Shown piece after piece: positions 43,871 to 56,974 of a stretch of 64,000 nt of DNA (position 1 is its first letter; every line of letters begins with the position of its first letter). The position numbers and the translations under genes are program-made. The DNA is taken from the NCBI GenBank assembly GCA_015143295.1, contig CM026566.1, positions 9,349,072 to 9,413,071 on the forward strand, in the 5' to 3' direction. The notes under the pieces are model-generated. The model saw nothing but the letters and a program-made list of their open reading frames with translations. It did no database searches and had not been told where the DNA came from. This DNA is from Tetracentron sinense (taxonomy: Eukaryota; Streptophyta; Magnoliopsida; Trochodendrales; Trochodendraceae).

Positions 43871-45520
43871 GTATTAGGGATCTATTGTATTCATTAATAC
43901 TTATTAGATTATGGGTCTGTTTCTAATGGTATTGCCAATTTGGGAAGAATCAATTGGCATTGAAAACCTAGACACTGGCTTATGTAATCTTGCCATTGGG
44001 CACATGATCACATCGCCTTGAATAGGCAGATAGAAACTATCTTCTCCAATTTCACAAATCTCATCTTGCGAATTCTAGAGTATTCGATCTACTATCTAAT
44101 CTATAAGGGATGTTATACTCACGCTTTGGCGTTATTGTATAATATCTTTTATTCATGTGCTCACCTACCATGAACCTAATAAACACCTAACGAAAGCTCA
44201 CGCTTTGGCGTTATTGCTCCCACTATTTACTTATTCAATTTTCACCATGTTCACTCATAGGTGAGAGGGATTGGGCCCGGCTTTGGCTTGTCAGCTTACT
44301 CACACTCTCCACTATAGGATCACATAGTGTAGGGCAGAAGCTCATAATACTTAGGGACTTGTCACCAGTCTTATAAACACATGATATATTCAAGGGCAAT
44401 TATTTCAACAGAATAATTAAACATATAAACAGATATCATCTCAAGATAAAATAAAAAAATATCATCTCACAATAATTAAAACAATAATATACGAGATTAA
44501 TCGCTATGGGTCAATAAATTAAAATGCATAGATGCAAGAGAATGAGATAATAATAAAGACAAGTCGCAAACTCCTTCACGATCATCTTATCAAGATCACA
44601 TCGTAGCATCCTCCTTAACAGTATTACCACCAATGCATTAAACAGAATTTAAATGACATTAGGGAAACCAGTATTCCATTCGCCCTTTCCAGGGAAACCG
44701 AATGAATCTGCCCTTTACAGATTGCCAAAACCTACTACATATTAACCTCTAATATGAATGCATGAATGATAAACAATTTATCATAAAATATGACCCATAA
44801 CTATAATCTCATATAAAATAGATGCTAAATGGTGATGGAGTACTTTTTCTTATTTTAAAAGGATTTTAAAATTTGATAACAATTATCAAATCGCTCGATA
44901 AAATCTATATCTTATATAGATGTAACCCTGGAAAAAATAAAATAACTATATTTTCGATAAAACAATTTTCATAAAATTATTTTTAAAATATAGGATAGAA
45001 TTTTCTTAAAATCTCTACAAAATTTTATTTCTTTCCCGAATGCAAGATCCTTTCATATAGATTGGTTCTACTATTATCCAGGATTGAAATAAAAAATAAG
45101 AGAATCTAAAATCCTAAATATGATCTCATTATGAACTAGGGTTTTGTAATTTTTCAATTAAAATCTATTTATGGGAAAAATTATTTAATAATTATTTTAA
45201 ACAATTAATAAATATATATTAAATGATCAAATCATTTAAAAGGAATTTCAAAATAAACTCTTTATTTCGAATTTAATTATCTATTTATGGTAAATAAAAA
45301 TTATTTATTAATTATTTTAAACAATTAATAGTACTAGTTTTTAAATTTTATTTGATTATCAAATCTTATTTAATAATGTAATTATTTATTTATCTCATGA
45401 ACAACTAAAATAATAAAAACTACGAGCAATATTAAATAGATCAAAATTAATTCATCTCATGAATTAAATCATCCATTTAATTATCTTATCAAAATAAACA
45501 AAAAATACTCCTAACCATGA
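43871..45520 (-). other. Copia B leader, AT-rich
   Basis: Non-coding. It aligns with the B-prime leader (59049-59732 and 62186-62860) in reverse, including the blocks GGTTCATGGT, CAAAGCGTGAGTATAACATC, CATTCGGTTTCCCT and ATATGTAGTAGG. That alignment locates the Ogre/Tat-like solo LTR as an insertion in B-prime. A CACGCTTTGGCGTTATTG word occurs twice (about 44130 and 44200). Confidence 0.75.
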
Positions 45521-45532
45521 GCTCTGATCCCA
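45521..45532 (-). promoter_or_regulatory. Copia B primer-binding site
   Basis: TGGGATCAGAGC on the minus strand, two bases from the LTR; initiator-Met type with one variant base. Confidence 0.87.
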
Positions 45533-45534
45533 CT

Positions 45535-47328
45535 TGAAGGGTGATCCGGATAAAAATTTATGCGGAAACTGGATCCCCTAGATCTTAACACCATAGAAAG
45601 CATCAAAATTATCTAAGAGTTTTAATCATATCACCTCGATAAATGCTTTTCACCGGTGAAGCTTAATCCACTCGAACCGTCAGAACTCTTAGAGATTTCT
45701 CTGAAAAAAATACTAGAAGCTTGATCCTTGTTCTTCGCTATCCCAACGAAGCTTTAGAATCTCCTTTGGAATTATAGAAGCAAGAGGAAGAAGATGGATC
45801 AATGATATAGACCTTCTATCACCAAAAATACTAAGGTTCAAAACCCTAGATTTGCAAAACCCAACTTGGACCACCAATGAAGCTCACGAAAATCCCTAGG
45901 GGTCACCCTAGGGTCTAACGGTTTGGAGAGAGAGAGGAGAGAAGAGAAAATATTCTAGAGAAAAGTGCTTAATGGTCTAGGGTGTTGGGGTATTTATAGA
46001 CTAGGATCCTATCCTAATCCTACTCCAACTTGATCTTATCTCTTAAGGAATTATTTAACAAAATAAATCTTATTATTTAATGAATAATTTCTTAGTTTAT
46101 CTATAACTACTCTAGTTATAGAAGACCTTCTAATTAAGGAGTCCTTCTAATAAAATGGTTCCTTAATTAAAGGGATAAGTCAACATCTTACACAATGAGG
46201 AAACCTAGTCAAACTAGGAGACCATCTCCAAGGGAGGGCGTGAGCTTCTATGGGGCGTGGACTTTGGGGAGTTAAACACTCCTTTTTGTAATCCAATTAC
46301 AATTCATCCTCATCCTTATTGCAATCCAACAATTGGATTTTTAATTCCATAATTATAGGAATTATATTTCAACAATTATTCAATTAACATAATCCTAATC
46401 CAATTAGGATTCCTCAAGTGGGCACCCCACCCTAGGGTTTAAACCCATGAGCTTTGGCCCATATTAAAGGTCCATTTTAATGGGTTTATGGATATGGGTC
46501 AAACTCATTTCTCCTTTAACTATGTTAGTTAAATAATTAATAAAATAATCCCTAGATTTAAATTAACAATTAATTTAAACCATAGATTAACTTTTAATCT
46601 ATTTAATTAAATGATTAACTTTTAATCACTTAAATAATTGATTAACTTTTAATCAATTATTGAGCTTGTATTTCTTATGTGAGCACCTCCATAGATTGCT
46701 TTGGGACATTCTTACCTTGACATACCCAATATTATCTTATTGACCCTAAATGGGAATTACATTAGAATTGCAAGTGACGTGAGATATTAATGTTGCAATT
46801 GAATCCCAGTGTATGAACATTTAACCAATACGGATCCCGCCACATGAACTTTTAAATTTGATTTATCCTTCCAAATACATTATCCCTAATGGGTCTTCGA
46901 GATTGACATACTATCTAACCCATAGCCCATTGCAAATCATCTGGGGTTCCAAGACTTATGATTAAGCCATGAGAAACAATTTCTCATGAAAAACATTTTG
47001 AGAAAATCCTTTTATAAGTATAATACCTTTTAATAAAAGTGTATTTCAAAACTTATTTTGTTTTTAAAATCACCTGCGCAGGATTTGAACCTGATCAGCT
47101 GTCTTACCCGGAACTTGGATAATCTCTCAAATTAATGAGCATGAATTTCTTGTTTGAAATTCATCATGACTCGAACAGCTTTCTGACTATCCAACTGTCA
47201 TTGTATTGTATTCCATATGTTAGAAAATACATTGGTGGAATCAAAACAGTCAGATCACTGCTCAGTTATAGATGAACTCATTAGATCTAAGGATCATCGA
47301 AAACATTCAATGTGAATGAGAGACCAAC
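45535..47328 (-). repeat. Copia B 5' LTR, main piece
   Basis: It runs from the primer side to the Gypsy C insertion, whose left target copy is CCAAC at 47324-47328. A TATA box TATAAATA lies at 45991-45998 (minus). It continues at 57879-58305. Total LTR length is about 2.2 kb. Confidence 0.9.
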
Positions 47329-47632
47329 TGTCGCGACCCAAAACCCACCCTAGGAGTTAGAGTGAACTTTGGACGACTAATCATGGCTTACATGACTTGC
47401 TTGACAGACTAACCTGCAAAAACCCACAGAGCATATACAATAGAGGATATAAACAACGGAAACATACTCTAACATAGCACAACGGAAGACTACCAAACCT
47501 CTATGTATATACATACGCAAAACTAAGTTTATACAAAAAGGTAACCATAAGAAAGTGCGGACATGCCCGCCAAAATACATAAATCTAGCTCTCATTTCAC
47601 CCACAGCTAATCCACTCAGAATCTACAACCAC

Positions 47633-47752
47633 CTATTGGTAACCCTCTACGGGAGGTTCCTCCAAAGGCTCCTCGACGTACTCCTCTTCCACCCATGGAC
47701 CAGGAGCACAAACATCAAATGGAGCAGCAGCTCCCTCAGAACCTGCCGACAT
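47633..47752 (-). CDS. LTR small ORF, 39 aa, Gypsy C 3' LTR
   Basis: ATG at 47752, TAG at 47633. It opens MSAGSEGAAAPFDV, has GPWVEEEYVEEPLEEPP and ends EGYQ. The MSAG opening and PWVEEEYVEE core match the Gypsy A small ORFs through different codons. Its C-terminal part differs from A. Confidence 0.58.
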   Translation of the reverse strand: MSAGSEGAAAPFDVCAPGPWVEEEYVEEPLEEPPVEGYQ

Positions 47753-48059
47753 AAGAAGTACGGCTGAGCATGGAATACTCAGCGGGTACTAAATACTAAC
47801 CAACAATTATAGCATAAAAATGGCAATACATAATCAGGAGCAATTTATATATGTCAAACGAAAACAATTCATATCATACAAGGAAGTAAAGCAGTTTATA
47901 ATCATGCTTGTAATTCGTAGAAAACCGATAAAACCTCTTGAAAACATCGTGCACTTGACTTGACTTGAAATATCTTTTCGTACTTGAAAGCTTGTCTTGT
48001 CTATCTTGCTTGATTCTTGTATGTCGTGTCATGTCATGTATGCTTGCTTGTGATCATGT

Positions 48060-48250
48060 AACTTGTGAGATGCACTTGTGAGATGCCTTGAGAGGTGCAC
48101 TTGTGAGATGCCTTGAGAGGGAAGGGAGACCCTTCTTTATGCAATGCACTTGCGAGGGAAGGGAGACCCTTCTTTATGATATGTATGTACTTGCGAGGGA
48201 AGGGAGACCCTTCTTCATGATATGTACTTGTGAGTGAGGGGAGACCCCTC
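48060..48250 (-). repeat. Short tandem array, Gypsy C 3' LTR
   Basis: About four imperfect units with the core GAGGGAAGGGAGACCCTTCT, plus a duplicated GAGATGCCTTGAGAGG. It occupies the slot of the 64/69-bp arrays of Gypsy A. The 5' LTR copy (about 55850-56010) has a slightly different unit arrangement. Confidence 0.85.
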
Positions 48251-49169
48251 GTGGAATGTTGGTTCTTGTCTTCTTGTGAAAAGCGAGGTAAAACATATCG
48301 TAGGGTATGTCCCACCTCTAACCATGTTCTTGAAAACCTCGATAAATCATGCCATGCATGCCGTGCTCGTGGAAACCGTGTACATACTTGCATTCAAATT
48401 TAAAGATGACATTTGGGTAATTTCACAACATATATAGCATCAAAGATTGAGTAATGTAATATTCATAGCATTATGGGAAAGCAGGAAACACACTATCATA
48501 GTCTCTAGCAATATTCATAATTTATTAGGCATGCATTTCCAGATTTTCAGCTCACTGTGTTCACCTTGGCATTTCATCAAACATGGTGTGTTCATTATGG
48601 ATTTACCCTACAACATGCTTTTCTAGATGGGTTTTACTCAAATCATACATGTACGTTCATTATTGGAACAATGCCCTTCCCCATTTGTTCATCACACACA
48701 ACCATTGGCATCCAATCGCCCATTCCATCTCCATTCACCATTCACCATTTACCATTCATCCATCTCATAGCACATGTGTAAATGAAAGAAAATGAAGAGA
48801 AAAGGAGGAGAAAGAAGAACTATAACCAGGAGGGTAGTAAAAAGTACCGACCTTGAAGAAATGAGGAAGAAACCCCTTTCCAAAACGACTGTGTAGCTGC
48901 TGCCCTAGTTTAAGGAGATGCTCCTCACGAGTTTGTGCCTTGATCTTGAAGAAAAATGGGCTGGAGGTTGATCTAGGGTTTCAAAACCCTTTGATTTCTC
49001 TCCAAAATGGAAACCCTAGGTTGGAATCGCCTTCTCCCCTTTCTCCTATTCTCTCAAACTCTCTAAGTGTCGAATGAAGCCCTAAAGGCTCGGGTTAAAC
49101 TCTTAAGGTAAGAGTGAACTGACAAAAGACCGTAATACCCTTACTGGGATTTCTGCAACGACGCGAGGA

Positions 49170-49690
49170 CCGTGAATAGTGCTGAACACATTGTGCTGTG
49201 AATAGTGCCAACTCGTGGTGCCATGAATAGTGCAACTCATGGTGCCATGAATAGTGCCAACTCGTGGTGCCATGAATAGTGCAACTCGTGGTGCCATGAA
49301 TAGTGCCAACTCGTGGTGCCATGAATAGTGCAACTCGTGGTGCCATGAATAGTGTCAACTCGTGGTGCCGTGAATAGTGTCAACTCGTGGTGCCATGAAT
49401 AGTGCAACTCGTGGTGCCGTGAATAGTGCAACTCGTGGTGCCATGAATAGTGCCAACTCGTGGTGCCATGAATAGTGCAACTCGTGGTGCCGTGAATAGT
49501 GCAACTCGTGGTGCCGTGAATAGTGCCAACTCGTGGTGCCATGAATAGTGCAACTCGTGGAGCCATGAATAGTGCAACTCGTGGTGCCGTGAATAGTGTC
49601 AACTCGTGGTGCCATGAATAGTGCAACTCGTGGTGCCGTGAATAGTGCAACTCGTGGTGCCGTGAATAGTGCCAACTCGTGGTGCCGTAC
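49170..49690 (-). repeat. 24-25 bp tandem array, Gypsy C 3' LTR
   Basis: About twenty units of GTGCCATGAATAGTG plus CAACTCGTG with small variants (ATG or GTG, TGC or TGCC or TGTC). It lies between the same flanking words that border the palindrome module in Gypsy A (GGCCATATCTTTTGACTCG side and TTTCTGCA side). Confidence 0.93.
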
Positions 49691-49975
49691 AACGTGCCCG
49701 TGGTGAGTTGTACAACGGATGCACACAGTATACGTTATCAGAGTACGTTGTCTGTGCTACGATTTCCTACAGGTACAGACTGTTTTGGCCATATCTTTTG
49801 ACTCGTTCGTCCGATTTTGACGATTCAACTTGCGTTGTGTTCGTACTTTGAAGAGGAACAATTCTGATATTTTGAAATTTCCAAATTCTTCCTCATTTAT
49901 TAATCATACCTCCTAAAAGGCAAGATGACAACGAAAGTGTCATGTATTAAGCATGAAAAAGTCTGGGGCTCTACA

Positions 49976-49992
49976 TCCTCCCCCCCTTACAA
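49976..49992 (-). promoter_or_regulatory. Gypsy C polypurine tract
   Basis: On the minus strand GTAAGGGGGGGAGGA abuts the 3' LTR start; nearly the same as that of Gypsy A2. Confidence 0.9.
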
Positions 49993-50076
49993 AATTTCGT
50001 CCTCGAAATTCAGACACTACTTGCATTACAAATCAAAAAGGACATTACAAGTCATATACAGACTTCACACAGAAAC

Positions 50077-53000
50077 TCATTCAAGTAATTCTGGGTACTT
50101 TGCTTTGACTTCGGCTTCACGCTCCCATGTAGCTTCTTCCCGAGCATGGTGTTGCCATTGCACTAGAACCAAAGGGATTGTCTTGTTGCGAAGTACCTGA
50201 TTCCTTCGATCTAAGATCTGGACTGGCTTTTCAATCAAGCTGAGGTCCTCTCGAATCTCCAACTGTTCTAAGTCTATGACATGCGAAGGATCCGCAAGAT
50301 ACTTCCGAAGCATGGACACATGGAAGACGTTATGAACTGTAGCCATGTGAGGTGGAAGAGCTACTCGATAAGCAACTTCACCAACCCGTGTGGTAATCTC
50401 AAAAGGCCCAACATACCGAGGACTGAGCTTGCCTCGCTTCCCAAATCTCATGATCCCTTTGCTAGGAGATACTTTCACAAAAACTTGATCCCCTACTTGA
50501 AATTCCAAGTCCCTACGGCGTGTGTCCGCATAACTTTTCTGGCGATCTTGAGCGGCTTTCAATCAATCCCGGATGATTTTAACTGTGTTTGCAGTTTGCT
50601 CAATCAACTCCGGACCAAGTACTTTCCTTTCGCCTACCTCATCCCAATAGAGAGGAGACCTACAACTTCGCCCATACAAGGCCTCAAATGGTGCCATTTG
50701 AATACTTGCCTGATAGCTGTTATTATAGGCAAATTCAACCAATGGCAAGTGCTCTTCCCAACTGCCTCTGAAATCCAACATACAAGCCCGAAGCATGTCT
50801 TCAATGACTTGGTTCACTCTCTCGGTTTGTCCATCCGTCTGTGGATGAAAAGCGGTGCTGAAATCAAGTCGGGAACCCATAGCCTCCTGGAAACTTTTCC
50901 AAAATCTTGACGTGAATCTTGGATCCCGATCCGACACAATACTAACAGGCACTCCGTGCAATCTAACTACTTCCTTGATGTATAGTGCAGCCAACTGACT
51001 TGAGTTGAAAGTAGTTCGATAGGGTAAGAAATGAGCGGACTTTGTCAAACGATCCACTACTACCCATATCGCATCTGAGCCCCTTGCCGTCTTTGGCAAG
51101 CCAACTATGAAATCCATGGATATGTTCTCCCATTTCCACTCGGGAATCAGAAGGGAATGCAATAGACCGGCGGGTCGCATGTGTTCTGCTTTCACCTGTT
51201 GGCACACTAAGCACCGTGCCACATATTCCGCAACCTCCCTCTTCATATTCCGCCACCAAAAGTGACTCTTGAGGTTCCGGTACATCTTTGTACCCCCTGG
51301 GTGCACTGTGTACTTCGAACGGTGTGCTTCATCCAAAATTTCTCTTCGAAGATCTGCATTGGCTGGGACGCACAGTCTTCCCTTGAATGTGCCCCGACTA
51401 GTGAGAGAGAAGTCCTCACTACCCTTAGCAACTTCCTTGTCCCGATAAGCCAACAATTCAGCATCCATGGCTTGATATTCTTGGATCAAATCTATAATGT
51501 ACGGCCGAACCGTAACATTTGCCAAGGTCGGACCACGGACAGAGTCATTCACACTGATGTCCAGATTTGCCAAATCTTCTAGTAGCTTCCATTCTTGAAC
51601 CAACATATGTGCTAACAACCCTTGAGGTCTTCTACTCAAAGCATCTGCCACTACATTTGCTTTACCCGGGTGGTATTGAATGGTACAATCATAGTCTTTC
51701 AAAAATTCCATCCAACGCCGTTGCCTTAGATTCAGCTCCTTTTGGGAAAAGAGATACTTGAGACTCTTGTGATCAGTGAACACATAGAACTCCACCCCAT
51801 AAAGGTAATGACGCCAAATCTTAAGTGCAAACACGACCGCCGCAAGCTCCAAGTCGTGCATGGGATAATTCTTCTCATGCTCCTTCAACTGCTTTGATGC
51901 ATAGGCAATGACTTTCTTGTGTTGCATAAGCACACATCCAAGTCCAACGTGTGAGGCATCACTGTACACCTCATACCCAAGAGGTCCGGATGGCACTGTA
52001 AGGACAGGAGCTGTAGTAAGCCTCTTCTTCAGTTCCGTGAAACTGATCTCGCACTTATCACTCCATACAAACTTGGCATTCTTCCTTGTCAGGTAAGTGA
52101 GCGGTGCTGCAAGGCTAGAGAAACCCTCTACGAATCTCCTGTAGTAGCCTACCAACCCAAGAAAGCTGCGTATCTCGGTAACACTCTTGGGCCTCGCCCA
52201 ACTCATAACTGCTTCGATCTTCTTTGGATCTACCGATATACCTTATGCAGAAACAACGTGGCCTAGGAATGCCACCTCTTCCAACCAAAACTCACACTTG
52301 CTAAGTTTGGCGTATAGCTTGTGCTCTCTTAGCATTTCCAAGGCAAGGCATAGGTCGCGTGTGTGATCTTCCCGTGTCTGGGAATAGACCAAGATGTCAT
52401 CCACAAATACAATCACGCACCTATCAAGGTGTGGCCGGAACACCCGGTTCATCAAATCCATAAAGGCTGCCGGCGGGTTCGTGAGTCCAAAAGGCATTAC
52501 CAAGAACTCGTAGTGCCCATACCGAGTCCTGAAAGCAGTTTTGGGAACATCTTCCGCCTTAATCTTCAACTGGTGATAACCCGATCGAAGATCTATCTTC
52601 GAGAAAAATCTCGCTCCCTTCAACTGATCGAACAAGTCATCAATCCTAGGCAAGGGATACCTATTCTTTATGGTGACTTTGTTCAATTGCCGGTAATCGA
52701 CACACATCCGCATCGAGCCATCTTTCTTCTTAACAAACAACACCGGGGCTCCCCACGGAGAGACACTTGGTCGAATGAAACCAAGACCTTGCAATTCTTC
52801 CAACTGGGTCTTCAGCTCCTTGAGTTCAATAGGGGCCATTCTGTAAGGAGCTCTGAAAACAGGAGCTGTGCCTGGTGCAAGCTCGATCACAAACTCAATC
52901 TCCCTGTCTGGAGGCAATCCTGGTAACTCCTCTGGAAATACATCGAGGAACTCACTCACAACCGGAATAGTCGATGAGTCCTTTGCCTCGGGATTAGCTA

Positions 53001-53395
53001 AGCCCAACGCCGCAAAACTAGCAATAGATCTACTTCTCAACCCGCGAAAGTGGAATGATTTTCCTTCTACTGGCTTGAAGAGTACCATTTTCTCAAAGCA
53101 AGCTATATGCCCATGATGTGCTGCTAACCAATCCATTCCCAATATAACATCAAAGTCTTGGAATCCAAGGACAATAAGATCAACCGCCAACTCGTGGCTT
53201 CCAACTTGGACCACACTATTTCTATACACTTTATCTGCCAATACTGTTTTGCCGAGAGGAGTCGAAATGGCTAACTCCGGTTCTAGCTGACTTGGCCCTG
53301 CAGAAAAACCTTCTAAAAAACTCGGCGAGACAAACGAATGAGTAGACCCGGTATCAATCAATACTCGAGCCAAAAACTCATTGACTAGTAGGGTT
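50077..53395 (-). pseudogene. Gypsy C pol region with chromodomain
   Basis: On the minus strand: aspartic protease ([14 protein letters not shown]), RT ([21 protein letters not shown]; catalytic FVDDILVYS near 52390), RNase H ([12 protein letters not shown] near 51960), H2C2 finger and integrase ([16 protein letters not shown] near 51190, [25 protein letters not shown] near 50915, [12 protein letters not shown]) and a chromodomain tail (PVQILDRRNQVLRNK to KAKYPELLE, ending 50077). It is close to Gypsy A pol in every domain. It is nearly whole, with about two breaks. Confidence 0.92.
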
Positions 53396-53540
53396 CCTGA
53401 GATTTTTACCAGCGGAGTTAATCCATGCATCAACAGAGTATACACATAGGTATATATATATATATCATACCAAGTATGTACACAAGGAATAAAACACAAC
53501 ATATCAATCACGAATAACGAAAATAATTCCAAACGCGTAC
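53396..53540 (-). other. Gypsy C gag-pol spacer, intron-like
   Basis: On the minus strand it starts GTACGC and ends CTCAG and is T-rich with a TATATATATA run. It holds the same position as the Gypsy A spacers but is unlike them in sequence. Confidence 0.5.
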
Positions 53541-54780
53541 CTTGCACCACATCATCAGATGCAAGAGCATCACCCTCTGTCAAAGCAAATACACGTCCCT
53601 GATTCGCCTGGCGAGACTGAGGTGTAGACCGGGTAGTCTGAGATGACGCCTGATATGATCCTGCTGGGCGTGCTGGTGGACTAATCCCCTGAGACTGGCC
53701 TGGTAAATGCCGACTGGGGCAATCCCTGATCATATGGCCCTGGCGACCACAATGAAAACATCCACCCGATGCCCTTCGGCAATCCCCTGCCGGGTGCCTT
53801 CGGCCGCATGAACTGCAGACCTCGTGTGCATAAGTCGGAGGGGCCGGAAGTAGAGCATACCTCATCGTCTGAGGTGCAACAGGCCGTGCGGCTGGAAGAG
53901 CCTGCGGTCTAGGTGCCTGAGGCACATACTACCGTGGAGCTGGAGGCGCATAAGAAGGCCTCATCGATGGTGCTGGCCACGCATACTGATAACGAGTCCG
54001 CCTCTCTGGAGGTGCTGAACTACTAGCTTGGCCTCTCGCCAACTCCCTCTTCTTGGACACTGTCTCCGAATTGGCCTCGACCAATAAGGCCTTGTCTACT
54101 ACCTCAGGGTAGGTAGTATGCCTAAAAATGGAAACCTTTTCCATAATCACATCCTTGAGCCCTTGCTCAAATCTTCTCGCCTTCATTGCCTCAGTAGCAA
54201 CCATATGAAGCGCAAATCTCGACAACTCCGAGAACTTGGCCTCGTATTGTGCCACCGACATTAAACCTTGCTCAAGGTTGATGAATTCTCTCTCTTTCTT
54301 TTCCCGCGCTCCAATCGGAAAATACTTCTTGTAAAAAGTATCCTTGAACTCCTCCCAAGTCCAAGGTAGACCCTGCATGGTCAAATCTCTCGTCCTCAGT
54401 GCGGACAACCACCAATGGTGGGCTTCGCCTTCTAGCATGAAAGCTGCCCATGCTACCCTCTCCTCCTCTGTAGGTGAGAGGACCGTAAGGATCTTCTCCA
54501 TCTCGAGGATCCATGCCTCCGCAGCAAGAGGGTCCACACTCCCATGGAATGGTGGAGGCCTCAATCTCCTGAATGCCTCAACTCCAGCGGTACGATGTAC
54601 TGGAGCTGCGGGCGGTGGAGTAGGTGCCGCCGATGATGGTATAGCCTGCCGAGCCGCCAGTATGGCGAGTGTCTCAGCAATAGAGCCTAAGCCTTGAGAG
54701 AGGTCCGGCTGCTCATCCTCATCCCGTGAAGAAGAGGAAGCTCTGGTATGTGGTCCACGACCCCGTGTGTTCCGTCTCAT
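53541..54780 (-). pseudogene. Gypsy C gag region
   Basis: On the minus strand ATG 54780 opens MRRNTRGRGPHTRASSSSRD. The retrotransposon gag core follows (RRLRPPPFHGSVDPLAAEAW, EAHHWWLSALRTRDL, FYKKYFPIGAREKKE, FINLEQGLMSVAQYEAKF), then a Pro/Ala-rich region and two knuckles ([13 protein letters not shown] and [14 protein letters not shown], near 53820-53720). It is the nucleocapsid precursor. It is nearly whole, with about one break. Confidence 0.9.
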
Positions 54781-55105
54781 GACTCAAGTCCTGAGAATAA
54801 TAACACCACATGAGTCTAACTTGAAACCACAGTTTACTTCAATGCCATTTCACAATAATCCAATTTGTATTAGTTGTATAATACTAATATACATCGCATT
54901 AGTTGTATTAGTTGTATTAGTTGTATTAGCGTTCCTAAGGCTCGTACTTGGTTGAAACAACCATTTTGACTAAGACTAAAGTTTAGTCTTACACTTGGAT
55001 CAAGACTCTCTTCCGACTTACTTTCTTCCTAACTTGTTTCCTGACATATGCTCTTGTCAAGCCGTGGTATAAGATTCTAAGTGACCCTAGAGACCTAAAG
55101 CCTAA

Positions 55106-55117
55106 GCTTTGATACCA
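55106..55117 (-). promoter_or_regulatory. Gypsy C primer-binding site
   Basis: TGGTATCAAAGC on the minus strand, four bases from the LTR; initiator-Met type with one variant base. A short TTAGTTGTA array (54890-54925) lies in the leader. Confidence 0.88.
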
Positions 55118-55425
55118 CTTCTGTCGCGACCCAAAACCCACCCTAGGAGTTAGAGTGAACTTTGGACGACTAATCATGGCTTACATGACTTGCTTGACAG
55201 ACTAACCTGCAAAAACCCACAGAGCATATACAATAGAGGATATAAACAGCGGAAACATACTCTAACATAGCACAACGGAAGACTACCAAACCTCTATGTA
55301 TATACATACGCAAAACTAAGTTTATACAAAAAGGTAACCATAAGAAAGTGCGGACATGCCCGCCAAAATACATAAATCTAGCTCTCATTTCACCCACAGC
55401 TAATCCACTCAGAATCTACAACCAC

Positions 55426-55545
55426 CTATTGGTAACCCTCTACAGGAGGTTCCTCCAAAGGCTCCTCGACGTACTCCTCTTCCACCCATGGACCAGGAGC
55501 ACAAACATCAAATGGAGCAGCAGCTCCCTCAGAACCTGCCGACAT
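55426..55545 (-). CDS. LTR small ORF, 39 aa, Gypsy C 5' LTR
   Basis: ATG at 55545, TAG at 55426, the same length and core as the copy at 47633-47752. In the element transcript it would precede gag. Confidence 0.58.
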   Translation of the reverse strand: MSAGSEGAAAPFDVCAPGPWVEEEYVEEPLEEPPVEGYQ

Positions 55546-56974
55546 AAGAAGTACGGCTGAGCATGGAATACTCAGCGGGTACTAAATACTAACCAACAAT
55601 TATAGCATAAAAATGGCAATACATAATCAGGAGCAATTTATATATGTCAAACGGAAACAATTCATATCATACAAGGAAGTAAAGCAGTTTATAATCATGC
55701 TTGTAATTCGTAGAAAACCGATAAAACCTCTTGAAAACATCGTGCACTTGACTTGACTTGAAATATCTTTTCGTACTTGAAAGCTTGTCTTGTCTATCTT
55801 GCTTGATTCTTGTATGTCGTGTCATGTCATGCATGCTTTCTCGTGATCATGTAACTTGTGAGATGCACTTGTGAGATGCCTTGAGAGGGAAGGGAGAACC
55901 TTCTTTATGCAATGCACTTGCGAGGGAAGGGAGACCCTTCTTTATGATATGTATGTACTTGCGAGGGAAGGGAGACCTTTCTTCATGATATGTACTTGTG
56001 AGTGAGGGGAGACCCCTCGTGGAATGTTGGTTCTTGTCTTCTTGTGAAAAGCGAGGTAAAACATATCGTAGGGTATGTCCCACCTCTAACCATGTTCTTG
56101 AAAACCTCGATAAATCATGCCATGCATGTCGTGCTCGTGGAAACCGTGTACATACTTGCATTCAAATTTAAAGATGACATTTGGGTAATTTCACAACATA
56201 TATAGCATCAAAGATTGAGTAATGTAATATTCATAGCATTATGGGAAAGCAGGAAACACACTATCATAGTCTCTAGCAATATTCATAATTTATTAGGCAT
56301 GCATTTCCAGATTTTCAGCTCACTGTGTTCACCTTGGCATTTCATCAAACATGGTGTGTTCATTATGGATTTACCCTATAACATGCTTTTCTAGATGGGT
56401 TTTACTCAAATCATACATGTACGTTCATTATTGGAACAATGCCCTTCCCCATTTGTTCATCACACACAACCATTGGCATCCAATCGCCCATTCCATCTCC
56501 ATTCACCATTCACCATTTACCATTCACCATTTACCATTCATCCATCTCATAGCACATGTGTAAATGAAAGAAAATGAAGAGAAAAGGAGGAGAAAGAAGA
56601 ACTATAACCAGGAGGGTAGTAAAAAGTACCGACCTTGAAGAAATGAGGAAGAAACCCCTTTCCAAAACGACTGTGTAGCTGCTGCCCTAGTTTAAGGAGA
56701 TGCTCCTCACGAGTTTGTGCCTTGATCTTGAAGAAAAATGGGCTGGAGGTTGATCTAGGGTTTCAAAACCCTTTGATTTCTCTCCAAAATGGAAACCCTA
56801 GGTTGGAATCGCCTTCTCCCCTTTCTCCTATTCTCTCAAACTCTCTAAGTGTCGAATGAAGCCCTAAAGGCTCGGGTTAAACTCTTAAGGTAAGAGTGAA
56901 CTGACAAAAGACCGTAATACCCTTACTGGGATTTCTGCAACGACGCGAGGACCGTGAATAGTGCTGAACACATT

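Larger units (their letters stand above)
47329..49975 (-). repeat. Gypsy C 3' LTR
   Basis: Ends are TGTCGCGACCC on the left and GGGCTCTACA on the right in plus-strand reading. It holds the small ORF, a short array at 48060-48250 and the 24-bp array at 49170-49690. Confidence 0.93.

Noticed and set aside
49237-49726. Repetitive ORFs across the Gypsy C arrays (also 56877-57624)
   Set aside because: They are products of a 24-25 bp tandem array and are present in several frames at once, with no start context or domain.
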